Of a stretch of DNA of 33,260 nt, positions 17,681 to 24,863 are shown piece after piece; the first letter of the stretch is position 1, and each line of letters opens with the position of its first letter. Both the position numbers and the translations under genes were made by a program. The stretch is from Betaproteobacteria bacterium (GTDB lineage: Bacteria > Pseudomonadota > Gammaproteobacteria > Burkholderiales > Gallionellaceae), in the NCBI GenBank assembly GCA_021413765.1, contig JAIOPT010000028.1, positions 1 to 33,260 on the forward strand. Direction: 5' to 3'. The notes beneath the pieces were generated by a model. The model was not told where the DNA came from. It saw only the letters and a program-made list of their open reading frames with translations, and did no database searches.

Positions 17681-18120
17681 ACCTGTTATCACGCTTGGCA
17701 AGGTGTTACTACAAAGCATCTCACATGCCGGAATATCTGGCGCCTCTGATTGATCTGGGGCTGAGGTTGTATCTTGCGAATATTTTCTTCAAATCCGGTC
17801 TGACCAAGGTGCTAAGTTGGGACAGTACGTTGTACTTGTTCAGTGATGTCTATAATGTGCCGCTACTGCCACCTGAGGTGGCGGCATCAATGGCCGCCGG
17901 TGCAGAGCTAGGGCTATCTGCGCTGCTTGTATTGGGGCTGTTCGGACGGTTTGCCGCTGCTGGGTTGTTCATCCTCAATGTGGTCGCAGTCATTTCTTAT
18001 GCTGACCTAAGCGATGCAGGTATCAATCAACACTTATCTTGGGGCATTCTGCTCGGCGTATTGTTGATACTGAGTCGCGGCAACTGGTCGGTTGATGCTT
18101 GGTTGGAAAAACGATTATGA
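17677..18120 (+). CDS. DoxX family membrane protein of the bufferin operon
   Basis: A 147-residue protein with about four membrane segments: LIDLGLRLYLANIFFKSGLTK, AAGAELGLSALLVLGLFGRF, AGLFILNVVAVISY and LSWGILLGVLLILSRG. DoxX-family proteins are often encoded beside DUF2282/DUF692/DUF2063 genes, as here. Their exact role there is not proven; quinone-linked redox chemistry or export support are possibilities. The ATG overlaps the bufC stop by four bases, so the whole bufA-B-C-doxX set is translationally linked. Confidence 0.88.
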   Translation: MNLLSRLARCYYKASHMPEYLAPLIDLGLRLYLANIFFKSGLTKVLSWDSTLYLFSDVYNVPLLPPEVAASMAAGAELGLSALLVLGLFGRFAAAGLFILNVVAVISYADLSDAGINQHLSWGILLGVLLILSRGNWSVDAWLEKRL

Positions 18121-18159
18121 TAATTTATCTTTAAGTACCCTGAGTAAATCAAAGATTAT

Positions 18160-18165
18160 TATAAT
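18160..18165 (+). promoter_or_regulatory. Candidate -10 box for the haloperoxidase-like gene
   Basis: A perfect TATAAT lies 72 bases before the ATG at 18238, in the spacer after doxX. A GCACA/TGTGC dyad (18174-18191) sits directly downstream, where it could bind a repressor or fold in the leader. No good -35 hexamer is seen. Confidence 0.35.
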
Positions 18166-18237
18166 GCCAATCTGCACATGCTGAAGTGTGCGGAGAAAAA
18201 TGGCCATCATTTTTAATATCGATAGGAACTTAACATT

Positions 18238-19665
18238 ATGAAATTAATAAAAACAACAACTTATGCATCGGCAATAGTTTTGTTTGCGGTTACCCAATCA
18301 GCATTTTCAGCGGGTAATACTGTAGTAACAAAATGGAATGATGCCGCGCTGGAAGCCATACGAATTACCCATCCTGGCCCACCGATCGTTGCCAGATCAT
18401 TGGCAATCACCAATACCTGCATGTACGATGCTTGGGCAGCTTATGACAATAAAGCCAAAGGCACACGCCTTGGCAATAACTTGCGCCGCCCCAATGGTGA
18501 GCGTACTGCTACCAATAAAGAAAAGGCAGTTAGTTATGCAGCTTACAAATGTTTGTCCGATCTTTTCCCTACCGAAGTGGCAAGTTTTAATGCAGTAATG
18601 GCGACCTTGGGTTATAACGCTAACGATAATAGTGTTAACGTTGCAACAGCTGCTGGCATAGGTAACGTCGCTGCCAAAGCGGTGTTGGATTTCCGCCACC
18701 ACGACGGCTCTAATCAATTGGGCGATTTGAATCCTGGCGCATATTCAGATTACACTGGCTATACACCAGTCAATACACCGACAACGATTAATGATCCCAA
18801 CCGTTGGCAGCCATTGCAAATAGGTGCCAACGTACAAAAATTTATTGCGCCGCATTGGGGTAATGTAACTCCTTACGCCTTAAAATCCGGTAGCCAATTC
18901 CGCAAAACCTTGCCGAAACCCGCTGATTTTAACACTGAGCCAGCCCGGTATGATCTTCAAGCGCTGCAGGTTTTGGAATACAGTGCTCATCTAACTGATG
19001 AGAAAAAAGTTATCGCTGAATATTGGGCTGATGGTCCATCGTCTGAACTTCCTCCTGGACATTGGGTATTGTTTGCCGAGTTTGTGTCTGAACGCGACCA
19101 TAATTCGGTAGACAAAGATGTCAAAATGTTCTTCGCCATGACCAATGCGGTTCTTGATGCCAGCATTGCGAGTTGGGATGCTAAGCGGTTTTTTGATTAT
19201 GTAAGACCTGTCACCGCAATTCATCTGCTTTTTGCAGGTCAAACCGTACAGTCTTGGCAGGGTTCAATTGATGGTGCAAACTGGAAACCTTATCAAGCAG
19301 CCGATGTAGTAACGCCACCATTCTCAGAATACATTTCTGGACACAGCGTGTTTAGTGCCGCAGCTGCTGAATCATTGAAACTATTTACCAAAAGTGATAG
19401 TTTTGGTGGCAGCGTTACGATTCCGGCTGGGTCATCACGCGTTGAGCCAGGTTTGGTACCAGCAAAGGATACTGTCTTGTACTGGGCAACATTTAGTGAT
19501 GCGGCTGATGAAGCAGGTATTTCCAGACGTTTCGGTGGAATTCACTTTATAGATGGCGATTTGGAATCCCGTAAAGTAGGGCGTGTAATTGGTCAGCTAG
19601 CTTGGAAAAAATCGCAGAAGCTTTTCGGTGAAGAAGAGCATGAGCATGGACATTCTGATGACTAA
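18238..19665 (+). CDS. Secreted vanadium-dependent haloperoxidase-like protein (PAP2 superfamily)
   Basis: A 475-residue protein with a signal peptide (IKTTTYASAIVLFAVTQSAFSAG) and a vanadium haloperoxidase/acid-phosphatase-type fold. Active-site segments are in order: RPVTAIHLL near residue 325, EYISGHSVFSAAAAESL with the central histidine, and the C-terminal RRFGGIHFIDGD. Classical enzymes use peroxide to oxidise halides with vanadate; this clade is uncharacterised and could instead be a phosphatase. The C-terminus is rich in Glu and His (GEEEHEHGHSDD), a possible metal-binding tail. It is probably periplasmic or secreted. The gene stands alone, ended by a strong terminator. Confidence 0.85.
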   Translation: MKLIKTTTYASAIVLFAVTQSAFSAGNTVVTKWNDAALEAIRITHPGPPIVARSLAITNTCMYDAWAAYDNKAKGTRLGNNLRRPNGERTATNKEKAVSYAAYKCLSDLFPTEVASFNAVMATLGYNANDNSVNVATAAGIGNVAAKAVLDFRHHDGSNQLGDLNPGAYSDYTGYTPVNTPTTINDPNRWQPLQIGANVQKFIAPHWGNVTPYALKSGSQFRKTLPKPADFNTEPARYDLQALQVLEYSAHLTDEKKVIAEYWADGPSSELPPGHWVLFAEFVSERDHNSVDKDVKMFFAMTNAVLDASIASWDAKRFFDYVRPVTAIHLLFAGQTVQSWQGSIDGANWKPYQAADVVTPPFSEYISGHSVFSAAAAESLKLFTKSDSFGGSVTIPAGSSRVEPGLVPAKDTVLYWATFSDAADEAGISRRFGGIHFIDGDLESRKVGRVIGQLAWKKSQKLFGEEEHEHGHSDD

Positions 19666-19709
19666 AATTTCTTAGCAGTCGGCCAAGAATATTGGTTTAC
19701 GGTAGTTTA

Positions 19710-19745
19710 GGGGGCCACTAGCAATGGCCCCCTTACTTTTTTTAA
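19710..19745 (+). terminator. Rho-independent terminator
   Basis: GGGGGCC and GGCCCCC form a seven-base-pair stem around ACTAGCAAT, followed by a T-rich tract, 45 bases after the stop of the haloperoxidase-like gene. Confidence 0.9.
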
Positions 19746-19814
19746 ATTTATAGCGTGACTAATTTGTATTGTAAATACTTTGGGTGAATTTTTTACCATG
19801 GGGATGTATAAATA

Positions 19815-20039
19815 ATGCGTATAGGCTCCCGCAACATGTTCACCTCGACTGACAATACGGTGAGCTTGCCGGGCTACACCAGATTAGATGGGGCGTTATA
19901 TGCCAAACTTGATAAAAGTCTGCGCTTACAGTTGAATGTTGAGAATCTACTTAATAGATACTATTTCTTATCTGCCAACAACAACATCTCACCCGGTTCG
20001 CCTATAGCAGCTCGTGTATCGATAATCGGTGTTTTTTAG
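19815..20039 (+). pseudogene. TonB-dependent siderophore receptor, C-terminal remnant
   Basis: The 74-residue frame matches only the last strands of a TonB-dependent receptor: RIGSRN...NTVSLPGYTRLDGALYAKLDKSLRLQLNVENLLNRYY, then NNNISPGSPIAARVSIIGVF, with the terminal Phe typical of outer-membrane barrels. The family is usually about 700 residues, so roughly 90 percent is missing. No signal peptide or plug domain is present, and upstream there is only about 70 bases of AT-rich DNA after the terminator. It is best seen as a deletion remnant marking a former receptor gene. An ATG happens to lie at the break, but a functional product is unlikely. Confidence 0.8.
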
Positions 20040-20050
20040 ATGTGCCTAGT

Positions 20051-20080
20051 GTAAAAAGCATGCATCTGGCACCTTTTTAC
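20051..20080. terminator. Hairpin between the TonB remnant and the response regulator
   Basis: GTAAAAAG and CTTTTTAC form a perfect eight-base-pair stem, with GTGCC/GGCAC also able to pair nearby. It is located between two convergent genes and could terminate either, but the stem is AT-rich and so weak. Confidence 0.4.
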
Positions 20081-20106
20081 AATAAACAGCTCCGTAATAA
20101 TTAGCG

Positions 20107-21510
20107 TCAGTCAGCAAATGATGCGCTATTTATCTTGTGTTTCTCCATACGGTATCGAAGCGTATCTCGGCTAATTCCAAGTAGCACTGCCGCTTTTGAC
20201 ACATTACCTTTTGTTTCAATAAGCGCATTATTCAGCAATTTGCGTTCCATTTGATCTAGTGAAGATTCACCAAAATATTCAGGATTTTTAACACCGCTTT
20301 TATGTAATAAAGACTCGTTTTGAGTTTCGCTGGTTGGGTGAATCAGTAGGTCATTCGGCCCAATATTTAAAACATCGGCTAATAAGACAGCCTGCTCAAC
20401 AACATTACGTAGTTCGCGTACATTCCCTGGCCATGAGTGTAAAACGATAGACCTTTCAGCCTCGTCAGAAAATTTTAGTGATGTTTTCCGGTAGCGGTGT
20501 GAAAAAATATCTAGGAAATGTCGTGCCAACAATAGAGCATCACCTTCTCGCTCTCGCAATGGCGGCGCAGAAATCTGTAATACGCGCAACCTAAAATAAA
20601 GGTCGGCACGAAATAGTCCCTGACTAATCCGCATCTCTAAGTTCTGATTTGTCGCGGTGATAATTTGAAGATTAACATGTCGTTCCTGAACTGAGCCTAA
20701 TCGACGAAAACGGCCATCCTCAATGACCCTAAGCAACTTTGCCTGTAAAGATTGGGGCATTTCACCAATCTCATCCAGGAAGAGAGTGCCTCCATCGGCG
20801 GCCTCGAAAAGACCAATTTTTCGCTCTTTGGCATCCGTAAATGCGCCACGTTCATGGCCTAGTAACTCTGATTCAAGGAGGTTTTCAGGAATCGATGCGC
20901 AGTTCACTTCAATGAAAGGCTTCTCACTTCGACTGCTACAAAAATGACATGAACGCGCGATGAGCTCTTTGCCAGTGCCAGTTTCACCTATGATCAGCAC
21001 GGGAGGTAAGTTATCTCCCGTATTAATTCCGGCGATTTTAGATATTGTCTTTTTAAGGTTTAGAATTGCTTGACTGCTACCTACTATCTCATTAAGGCTG
21101 CCAAGACTTTGTTCTCTGGCTTCGTAGTATTTCAAGCGAGCGCTTTCAAGCTGGCGCTGAGATAGCTGGTTAATACGTTCACGCAAATCACCTAAGGCAA
21201 TAGGCTTAGTCATCAGGTCATTTGCGCCAGCTTTAATTGCATTAACTGCTAGCGTTATGCTGCCGTGCCCTGTAATCATAATAATGGGAATATCAGCATT
21301 CAATTCACGAATTTGTGAAATGACTGCTAGACCGTCCATATCTGGCAACTTGTAATCAAGAACGACAATGTCTGGTGGAGATGCTTTAATAGCTTCTATT
21401 CCATCTGCTGCTGTGCCTGCTGTCATGACGTTGTGATTACTCTTATCAAGAAATTTTGCCGCATTCTTGGCAAAAACAAGTTCGTCATCGATGATTAGTA
21501 TAGATGCCAT
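20107..21510 (-). CDS. Sigma54-dependent response regulator (NtrC family)
   Basis: A 467-residue activator with three domains. The receiver domain has acidic residues D8/D9 and phosphoacceptor D52 in VVLDYKLPD, with K102 in TKP. The AAA+ domain has Walker A GETGTGKE at 175-182, the sigma54-contact loop as GAFTDA (222-227, instead of GAFTGA), Walker B GGTLFLDEIGEM, and FRADLYFRL. The C-terminal Fis-type helix-turn-helix is KGNVSKAAVLLGISRDTLRYRMEKH. Phosphorylation by the adjacent kinase should allow it to open sigma54 promoters. It lies four bases after the kinase. The obvious target is the sigma54 promoter at 23067. The GAFTDA variant occurs in other active family members. Confidence 0.93.
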   Translation of the reverse strand: MASILIIDDELVFAKNAAKFLDKSNHNVMTAGTAADGIEAIKASPPDIVVLDYKLPDMDGLAVISQIRELNADIPIIMITGHGSITLAVNAIKAGANDLMTKPIALGDLRERINQLSQRQLESARLKYYEAREQSLGSLNEIVGSSQAILNLKKTISKIAGINTGDNLPPVLIIGETGTGKELIARSCHFCSSRSEKPFIEVNCASIPENLLESELLGHERGAFTDAKERKIGLFEAADGGTLFLDEIGEMPQSLQAKLLRVIEDGRFRRLGSVQERHVNLQIITATNQNLEMRISQGLFRADLYFRLRVLQISAPPLREREGDALLLARHFLDIFSHRYRKTSLKFSDEAERSIVLHSWPGNVRELRNVVEQAVLLADVLNIGPNDLLIHPTSETQNESLLHKSGVKNPEYFGESSLDQMERKLLNNALIETKGNVSKAAVLLGISRDTLRYRMEKHKINSASFAD

Positions 21511-21514
21511 AGTT

Positions 21515-22873
21515 TTAACCTCTAGGTAAAACTATCTTCACAATCGTACCATTTCCGGGATTATCACGGAGCTCAATCGTGCCATTGAATCGCTCAATAA
21601 TTTTAAGTGCTAATGGCAGGCCAAGACCAAGACCTTTGGGTTTTGTTGTAAAAAATGGGCGGAAAATTTTGCTCTTAACCTCAGGTGTTACTCCGCAACC
21701 AGTATCAGCAATTTCAATACATACAGAATGACTTCCTTCATCCATTAATTTCACCGTACAGCGTCCTCCACTTCTCATGGCTTCAGCTGCATTTGAAAGA
21801 ACACAGTGAAAAACTTGCTGCAAGAGCACATCGTCGGCTAGAACAGAAGGATGACTGGCTGTCGAAGATAATTCTAGAGTGAGCTGCTTTTGTTCAAATG
21901 AATGAAGGTGATGGGAAATACAGTGATCTAATGTGGCTTTAAGATCAATAGAGGTAGCCTGCTTGGTATCTTCAACTGAGAAATTGAGAAGTTCAGAAAT
22001 TTGCCGACCAATTCGATCTACTTCAAGGATAATATCTTTTGCCTGCTCGGAGCAGTTTTCCTTGGGTGACTCAAGTGCCAATTCGGCAGCAGAGCGAATA
22101 GAAGACAAGGGGTTTCTAATATTGTGGGCAATAGATGCAGCAAGCTCCCCTACTACTGCCAAGGTCTCAGTCTCAATTAAGCGTGAATGCTGACGTTTGA
22201 TTACTTTATCAGCACGACGAACAATCCAAAACAGCGACCAAAATAGTATTAGAGCGCTGGCAATGGCAGCTAACCAAACCTGGTTCCGCCCCTCTTTAAT
22301 GGCCTTTGTTAGCTCAATTGGAGCTCTATAGAACTCGACTACCCCAATGATCTTACCCGTTACAGGTTGAATTATGGGTATGTAGCACTCAACAAAATAT
22401 TCTATCGCTGGACTTATGCCAATATGCTCCTTTTTTTCCAAAGTCAATTTGGAAATATGTGCAGGGTGGATAACAAGCTCGCCTTTCAATGCGTCTTCGA
22501 GCTCGTCATTATCTTTAGGAAATCGCTGCCCAATCATTTTAGGGTCACTCGACCAGAGAATTAACCCGTCTGGCTTGTAGATATTAGCTCGCAACAGGTC
22601 ATGCATATTATTATTGTGCTCATCAGTATTACTGAATTTGGCCGCTAGGTCTTGATCGTCTGGGTCAGCTAGGTAATTTAAGGAACCGTCTGCAACTAAA
22701 ATATTTCTAATGAAATCTTGGCTCAGCTCTCCCTCTCGTTGGAAAATATGAGAGCTAAGGAAAGTTGATATTAGAAGTGCTTGGGCGATTGCAATTCCTG
22801 CAATCACGGTCAAGCTCAGCCACCCAAACCAGTGAAGTAATTTGAATGGATTGCCTTGGTTATTTTTTAGCAT
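21515..22873 (-). CDS. Membrane sensor histidine kinase
   Basis: A 452-residue kinase with two membrane segments (WFGWLSLTVIAGIAIAQALLI and VWLAAIASALILFWSLFWIV) flanking a periplasmic sensor region of about 160 residues. The region resembles a Cache-type ligand domain (ends YIPIIQPVTGKIIGVVEFYRAP). The phosphoacceptor His is in ASIAHNIRNPLSSIRSA (about residue 250). The ATPase has N-box SNAAEAMRSGG, then IADTGCGV and FFTTKPKGLGLGLPL. It should phosphorylate the neighbouring sigma54 regulator; the signal is unknown. An ATG at 22909 would add 12 residues but sits right after a TATAAT, while 22873 has GGAG upstream and is preferred. Confidence 0.9.
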   Translation of the reverse strand: MLKNNQGNPFKLLHWFGWLSLTVIAGIAIAQALLISTFLSSHIFQREGELSQDFIRNILVADGSLNYLADPDDQDLAAKFSNTDEHNNNMHDLLRANIYKPDGLILWSSDPKMIGQRFPKDNDELEDALKGELVIHPAHISKLTLEKKEHIGISPAIEYFVECYIPIIQPVTGKIIGVVEFYRAPIELTKAIKEGRNQVWLAAIASALILFWSLFWIVRRADKVIKRQHSRLIETETLAVVGELAASIAHNIRNPLSSIRSAAELALESPKENCSEQAKDIILEVDRIGRQISELLNFSVEDTKQATSIDLKATLDHCISHHLHSFEQKQLTLELSSTASHPSVLADDVLLQQVFHCVLSNAAEAMRSGGRCTVKLMDEGSHSVCIEIADTGCGVTPEVKSKIFRPFFTTKPKGLGLGLPLALKIIERFNGTIELRDNPGNGTIVKIVLPRG

Positions 22874-22911
22874 TGCCGTACTCCGCTTAATTGTTCTAAC
22901 GTCTTGCATGC

Positions 22912-22917
22912 ATTATA
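22912..22917 (-). promoter_or_regulatory. Candidate -10 box for the kinase-regulator operon
   Basis: On the minus strand a perfect TATAAT lies two bases before an ATG at 22909. If used, the transcript would begin a few bases inside that reading frame, supporting the downstream start at 22873. The -35 region is AT-rich without a clear match. Confidence 0.4.
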
Positions 22918-22967
22918 AAAGTACGGTGTTAAAAAAGTTTTTTACTCGCATAGAATACTCTAAAACT

Positions 22968-23004
22968 GGGGATATTCACCATTTATAGGTGGGTCAAATG
23001 CCCC
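22968..23004. promoter_or_regulatory. Candidate enhancer (activator-binding) dyads
   Basis: GGGG...CACC (22968-22980) and GGTG...CCCC (22988-23004) form a nested, roughly symmetric dyad, and TTGGCTGACCAA (23017-23028) is a second small palindrome. Relative to a predicted start near 23093 the first dyad lies at about -90 to -125, the usual position of sigma54-activator binding sites. The link to the neighbouring regulator is inferred. Confidence 0.4.
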
Positions 23005-23031
23005 ATTTTCCCTAGTTGGCTGACCAAGGTA

Positions 23032-23061
23032 ATTATTAACCAATTGATAATCATTAATAAT
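23032..23061. repeat. AT-rich inverted repeat next to the sigma54 promoter
   Basis: ATTATTAA (23032-23039) and TTAATAAT (23054-23061) are perfect inverted copies with a 14-base centre, directly upstream of the -24 element. It could bind an AT-preferring protein such as IHF or H-NS, or simply ease bending between enhancer and promoter. Confidence 0.45.
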
Positions 23062-23066
23062 TTATA

Positions 23067-23082
23067 TGGCATGATATTTGCT
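23067..23082 (+). promoter_or_regulatory. Sigma54 (-24/-12) promoter
   Basis: TGGCATGATATTTGCT matches the sigma54 consensus TGGCACG-N4-TTGCW at every specified position except one (T for C), with exactly ten bases between the GG and GC pairs. Transcription should start near 23093, giving a leader of about 60 bases to the ATG at 23157. The adjacent divergent gene pair encodes a sigma54-activating two-component system. Confidence 0.85.
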
Positions 23083-23156
23083 TCAATAAAGGTGGCGTCA
23101 TTAAGGAGTTTCGCATGGCACTCGTTATTGATTTATTTCAAATTTGGAGAAACATC

Positions 23157-24695
23157 ATGAAAAAATACAAGCATGATTCAAAATCAAGGACCATCAAGCA
23201 TGCCTGCGGCGCAGTCCTGACATTGTCCCTGTTCGCGGCGGCATCAGCGGCTAACGCCGTGGTCGCTCTAATTGGGGGGCTCGGTAATTTTGATGCAGCT
23301 AACTATGAGGGACAGAATGCTTACGGCTTCGAAATTAAGATTGAGGGCCTTCAAGCTAGCGATTTATCGCAGTCATGGACTGGTAACAAATTTGGCAACC
23401 CTCTCATCGAAAATTATGCGACAGGGGTTTATGTGCGCTACCAGAGTGCTTATGACCCAGTTGCTTTGAAGTTCGTTTCGGCCACAGTCCCAAGGGCAGG
23501 CTCAAGCTTGACATCTTTTGCAGGAGCTTGTTACATGGGGTATCCATCCTACAACAATGCAGGATGTGACCATTTTGGCGTTCATATAAATTATGCTGCC
23601 CTGTCGAAAGTTACAAATACTTCATATCGTTGGATGTTCGAGGATTCTGCCAATCCTGGACACTTGGTTGGTTCGACCACTACCATAATGGTTCCGACTC
23701 CGACTTATTCCTTCCCTGATCCAGCCACTCAAGAAATCGCAGCAACAATCGAATTGCCACCGACACCACCGGCGCCTATACCGCAATATGGCGATGCGAC
23801 TTGGGTAAAGGTATTCAAAACAGAACTCACGCGCGCAGTCAAACTAGACGAATTGGTCGATACAAACGCGATTGTCCCTCAGGATGCTACTCAGCTTGAG
23901 ACAGATTATAAATTGATGCAGGCTAGCCCACCACCCGAATCGGGTGGCAACCACAAGCAAAACGGCAAGCTGGTTAACCAAGGTTCACCGAATAGTGGCT
24001 CTAAGGCAGTCATTCGCCGCTATGAGTCCTATGAGTACACTGGCGCCTATGACGCAATCACCCATGAGGCCCTTTGTGCTGATCCCACATGCAGCGTTCC
24101 TATATCTACTGAAATTGGTAACATACTTGCCGCACAAATGGCCGCCGTGAACATCAATGTTCCGTCGTTGACGGTCACTAAAGTCGGCACTGGCAACGTC
24201 GCTTCTGCAGACAAAATTATCAGTTGTGGCAGCAAATGCACCTCACCTTATGCGCTGGGCACAGTTATTGCCCTAACCGCCCAAGCTGCCAGTAATAATA
24301 CCTTTGCTGGATGGGCCGGGGTCGGGGCTGAGCTTTGCACAGGCACTACGCTTACCTGTAACGTCACTATCAGCGATGCTATGAATATCTCAGCGACATT
24401 TAACGCTGTAGTGGCAACTGGTGGTGGCGGCGGCGGTGGTGGTGGTGGCGGTAGTACAGCCGCAACTCTGACAGTAAAAACATCGGGTGGCAAAGGAACT
24501 ATCACCAGCAACCCAGCAGGTATCTTGTGTGGAAATATCTGTTCGATGAGTCTGAGCGGCAAAGTCATTGCGCTTACCGCAACACCTGATGCTGGATTCC
24601 ACTTTGTAAACTGGTCAGGGGCATGTACGGGTACCTCATGTACAGTAGTGGGGAATACCAGTTTGTCAGTACAGGCAAACTTCGCAAAAAATTAG
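23157..24695 (+). CDS. Secreted protein with two Cys-containing bacterial repeat domains and poly-Gly linker
   Basis: A 512-residue exported protein. The signal peptide is KHACGAVLTLSLFAAASAANA. Mature residues up to ~325 form an unrecognised region (NFDAANYEGQNAYGFEIKIEGLQASDL early, then a Pro-rich stretch and RRYESYEYTGAYDAITHEALC). Two divergent InlB-type repeats follow: SLTVTKVGTGNV...CGSKC...LTAQA...FAGWAG, and TLTVKTSGGKGTI...CGNIC...LTATPDAGFHFVNWSGAC. A run of 11 glycines links them. Paired cysteines suggest disulfides outside the cytoplasm. No PEP-CTERM, LPXTG or barrel anchor is seen. ATG at 23157 has GGAG upstream; an in-frame ATG at 23115, also with GGAG, would put 14 extra residues before the signal peptide. 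Function unknown; probably sigma54-controlled. Confidence 0.8.
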   Translation: MKKYKHDSKSRTIKHACGAVLTLSLFAAASAANAVVALIGGLGNFDAANYEGQNAYGFEIKIEGLQASDLSQSWTGNKFGNPLIENYATGVYVRYQSAYDPVALKFVSATVPRAGSSLTSFAGACYMGYPSYNNAGCDHFGVHINYAALSKVTNTSYRWMFEDSANPGHLVGSTTTIMVPTPTYSFPDPATQEIAATIELPPTPPAPIPQYGDATWVKVFKTELTRAVKLDELVDTNAIVPQDATQLETDYKLMQASPPPESGGNHKQNGKLVNQGSPNSGSKAVIRRYESYEYTGAYDAITHEALCADPTCSVPISTEIGNILAAQMAAVNINVPSLTVTKVGTGNVASADKIISCGSKCTSPYALGTVIALTAQAASNNTFAGWAGVGAELCTGTTLTCNVTISDAMNISATFNAVVATGGGGGGGGGGGSTAATLTVKTSGGKGTITSNPAGILCGNICSMSLSGKVIALTATPDAGFHFVNWSGACTGTSCTVVGNTSLSVQANFAKN

Positions 24696-24809
24696 AATAT
24701 TTTTTGCGTAATAAACTTTGAATTTTTTGGATCAACATTGGCTTCAGTGTAACTGCTGGAGTCTTTGTCCATCGTGGGCCGTGTTGGGCTAACTATTAAT
24801 TCGGCCAGC

Positions 24810-24843
24810 CACCCGGTATTCCGGGTGAGCTTTATTTTAATTT
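24810..24843 (+). terminator. Terminator or attenuator hairpin between the two secreted-protein genes
   Basis: CACCCGG and CCGGGTG form a perfect seven-base-pair stem with a TATT loop, followed by AGCTTTATTTTAATTTT. It ends 20 bases before the next ATG, so it may terminate the first gene or act as an attenuator giving less of the second product. Confidence 0.75.
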
Positions 24844-24863
24844 TATAATTTTGGAGATCTATT

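Noticed and set aside
20107-22909. Kinase and regulator as an exosortase PrsK/PrsR pair
   Set aside because: The kinase is much shorter than PrsK, has two membrane segments with a periplasmic sensor, and no PEP-CTERM protein is in the window.
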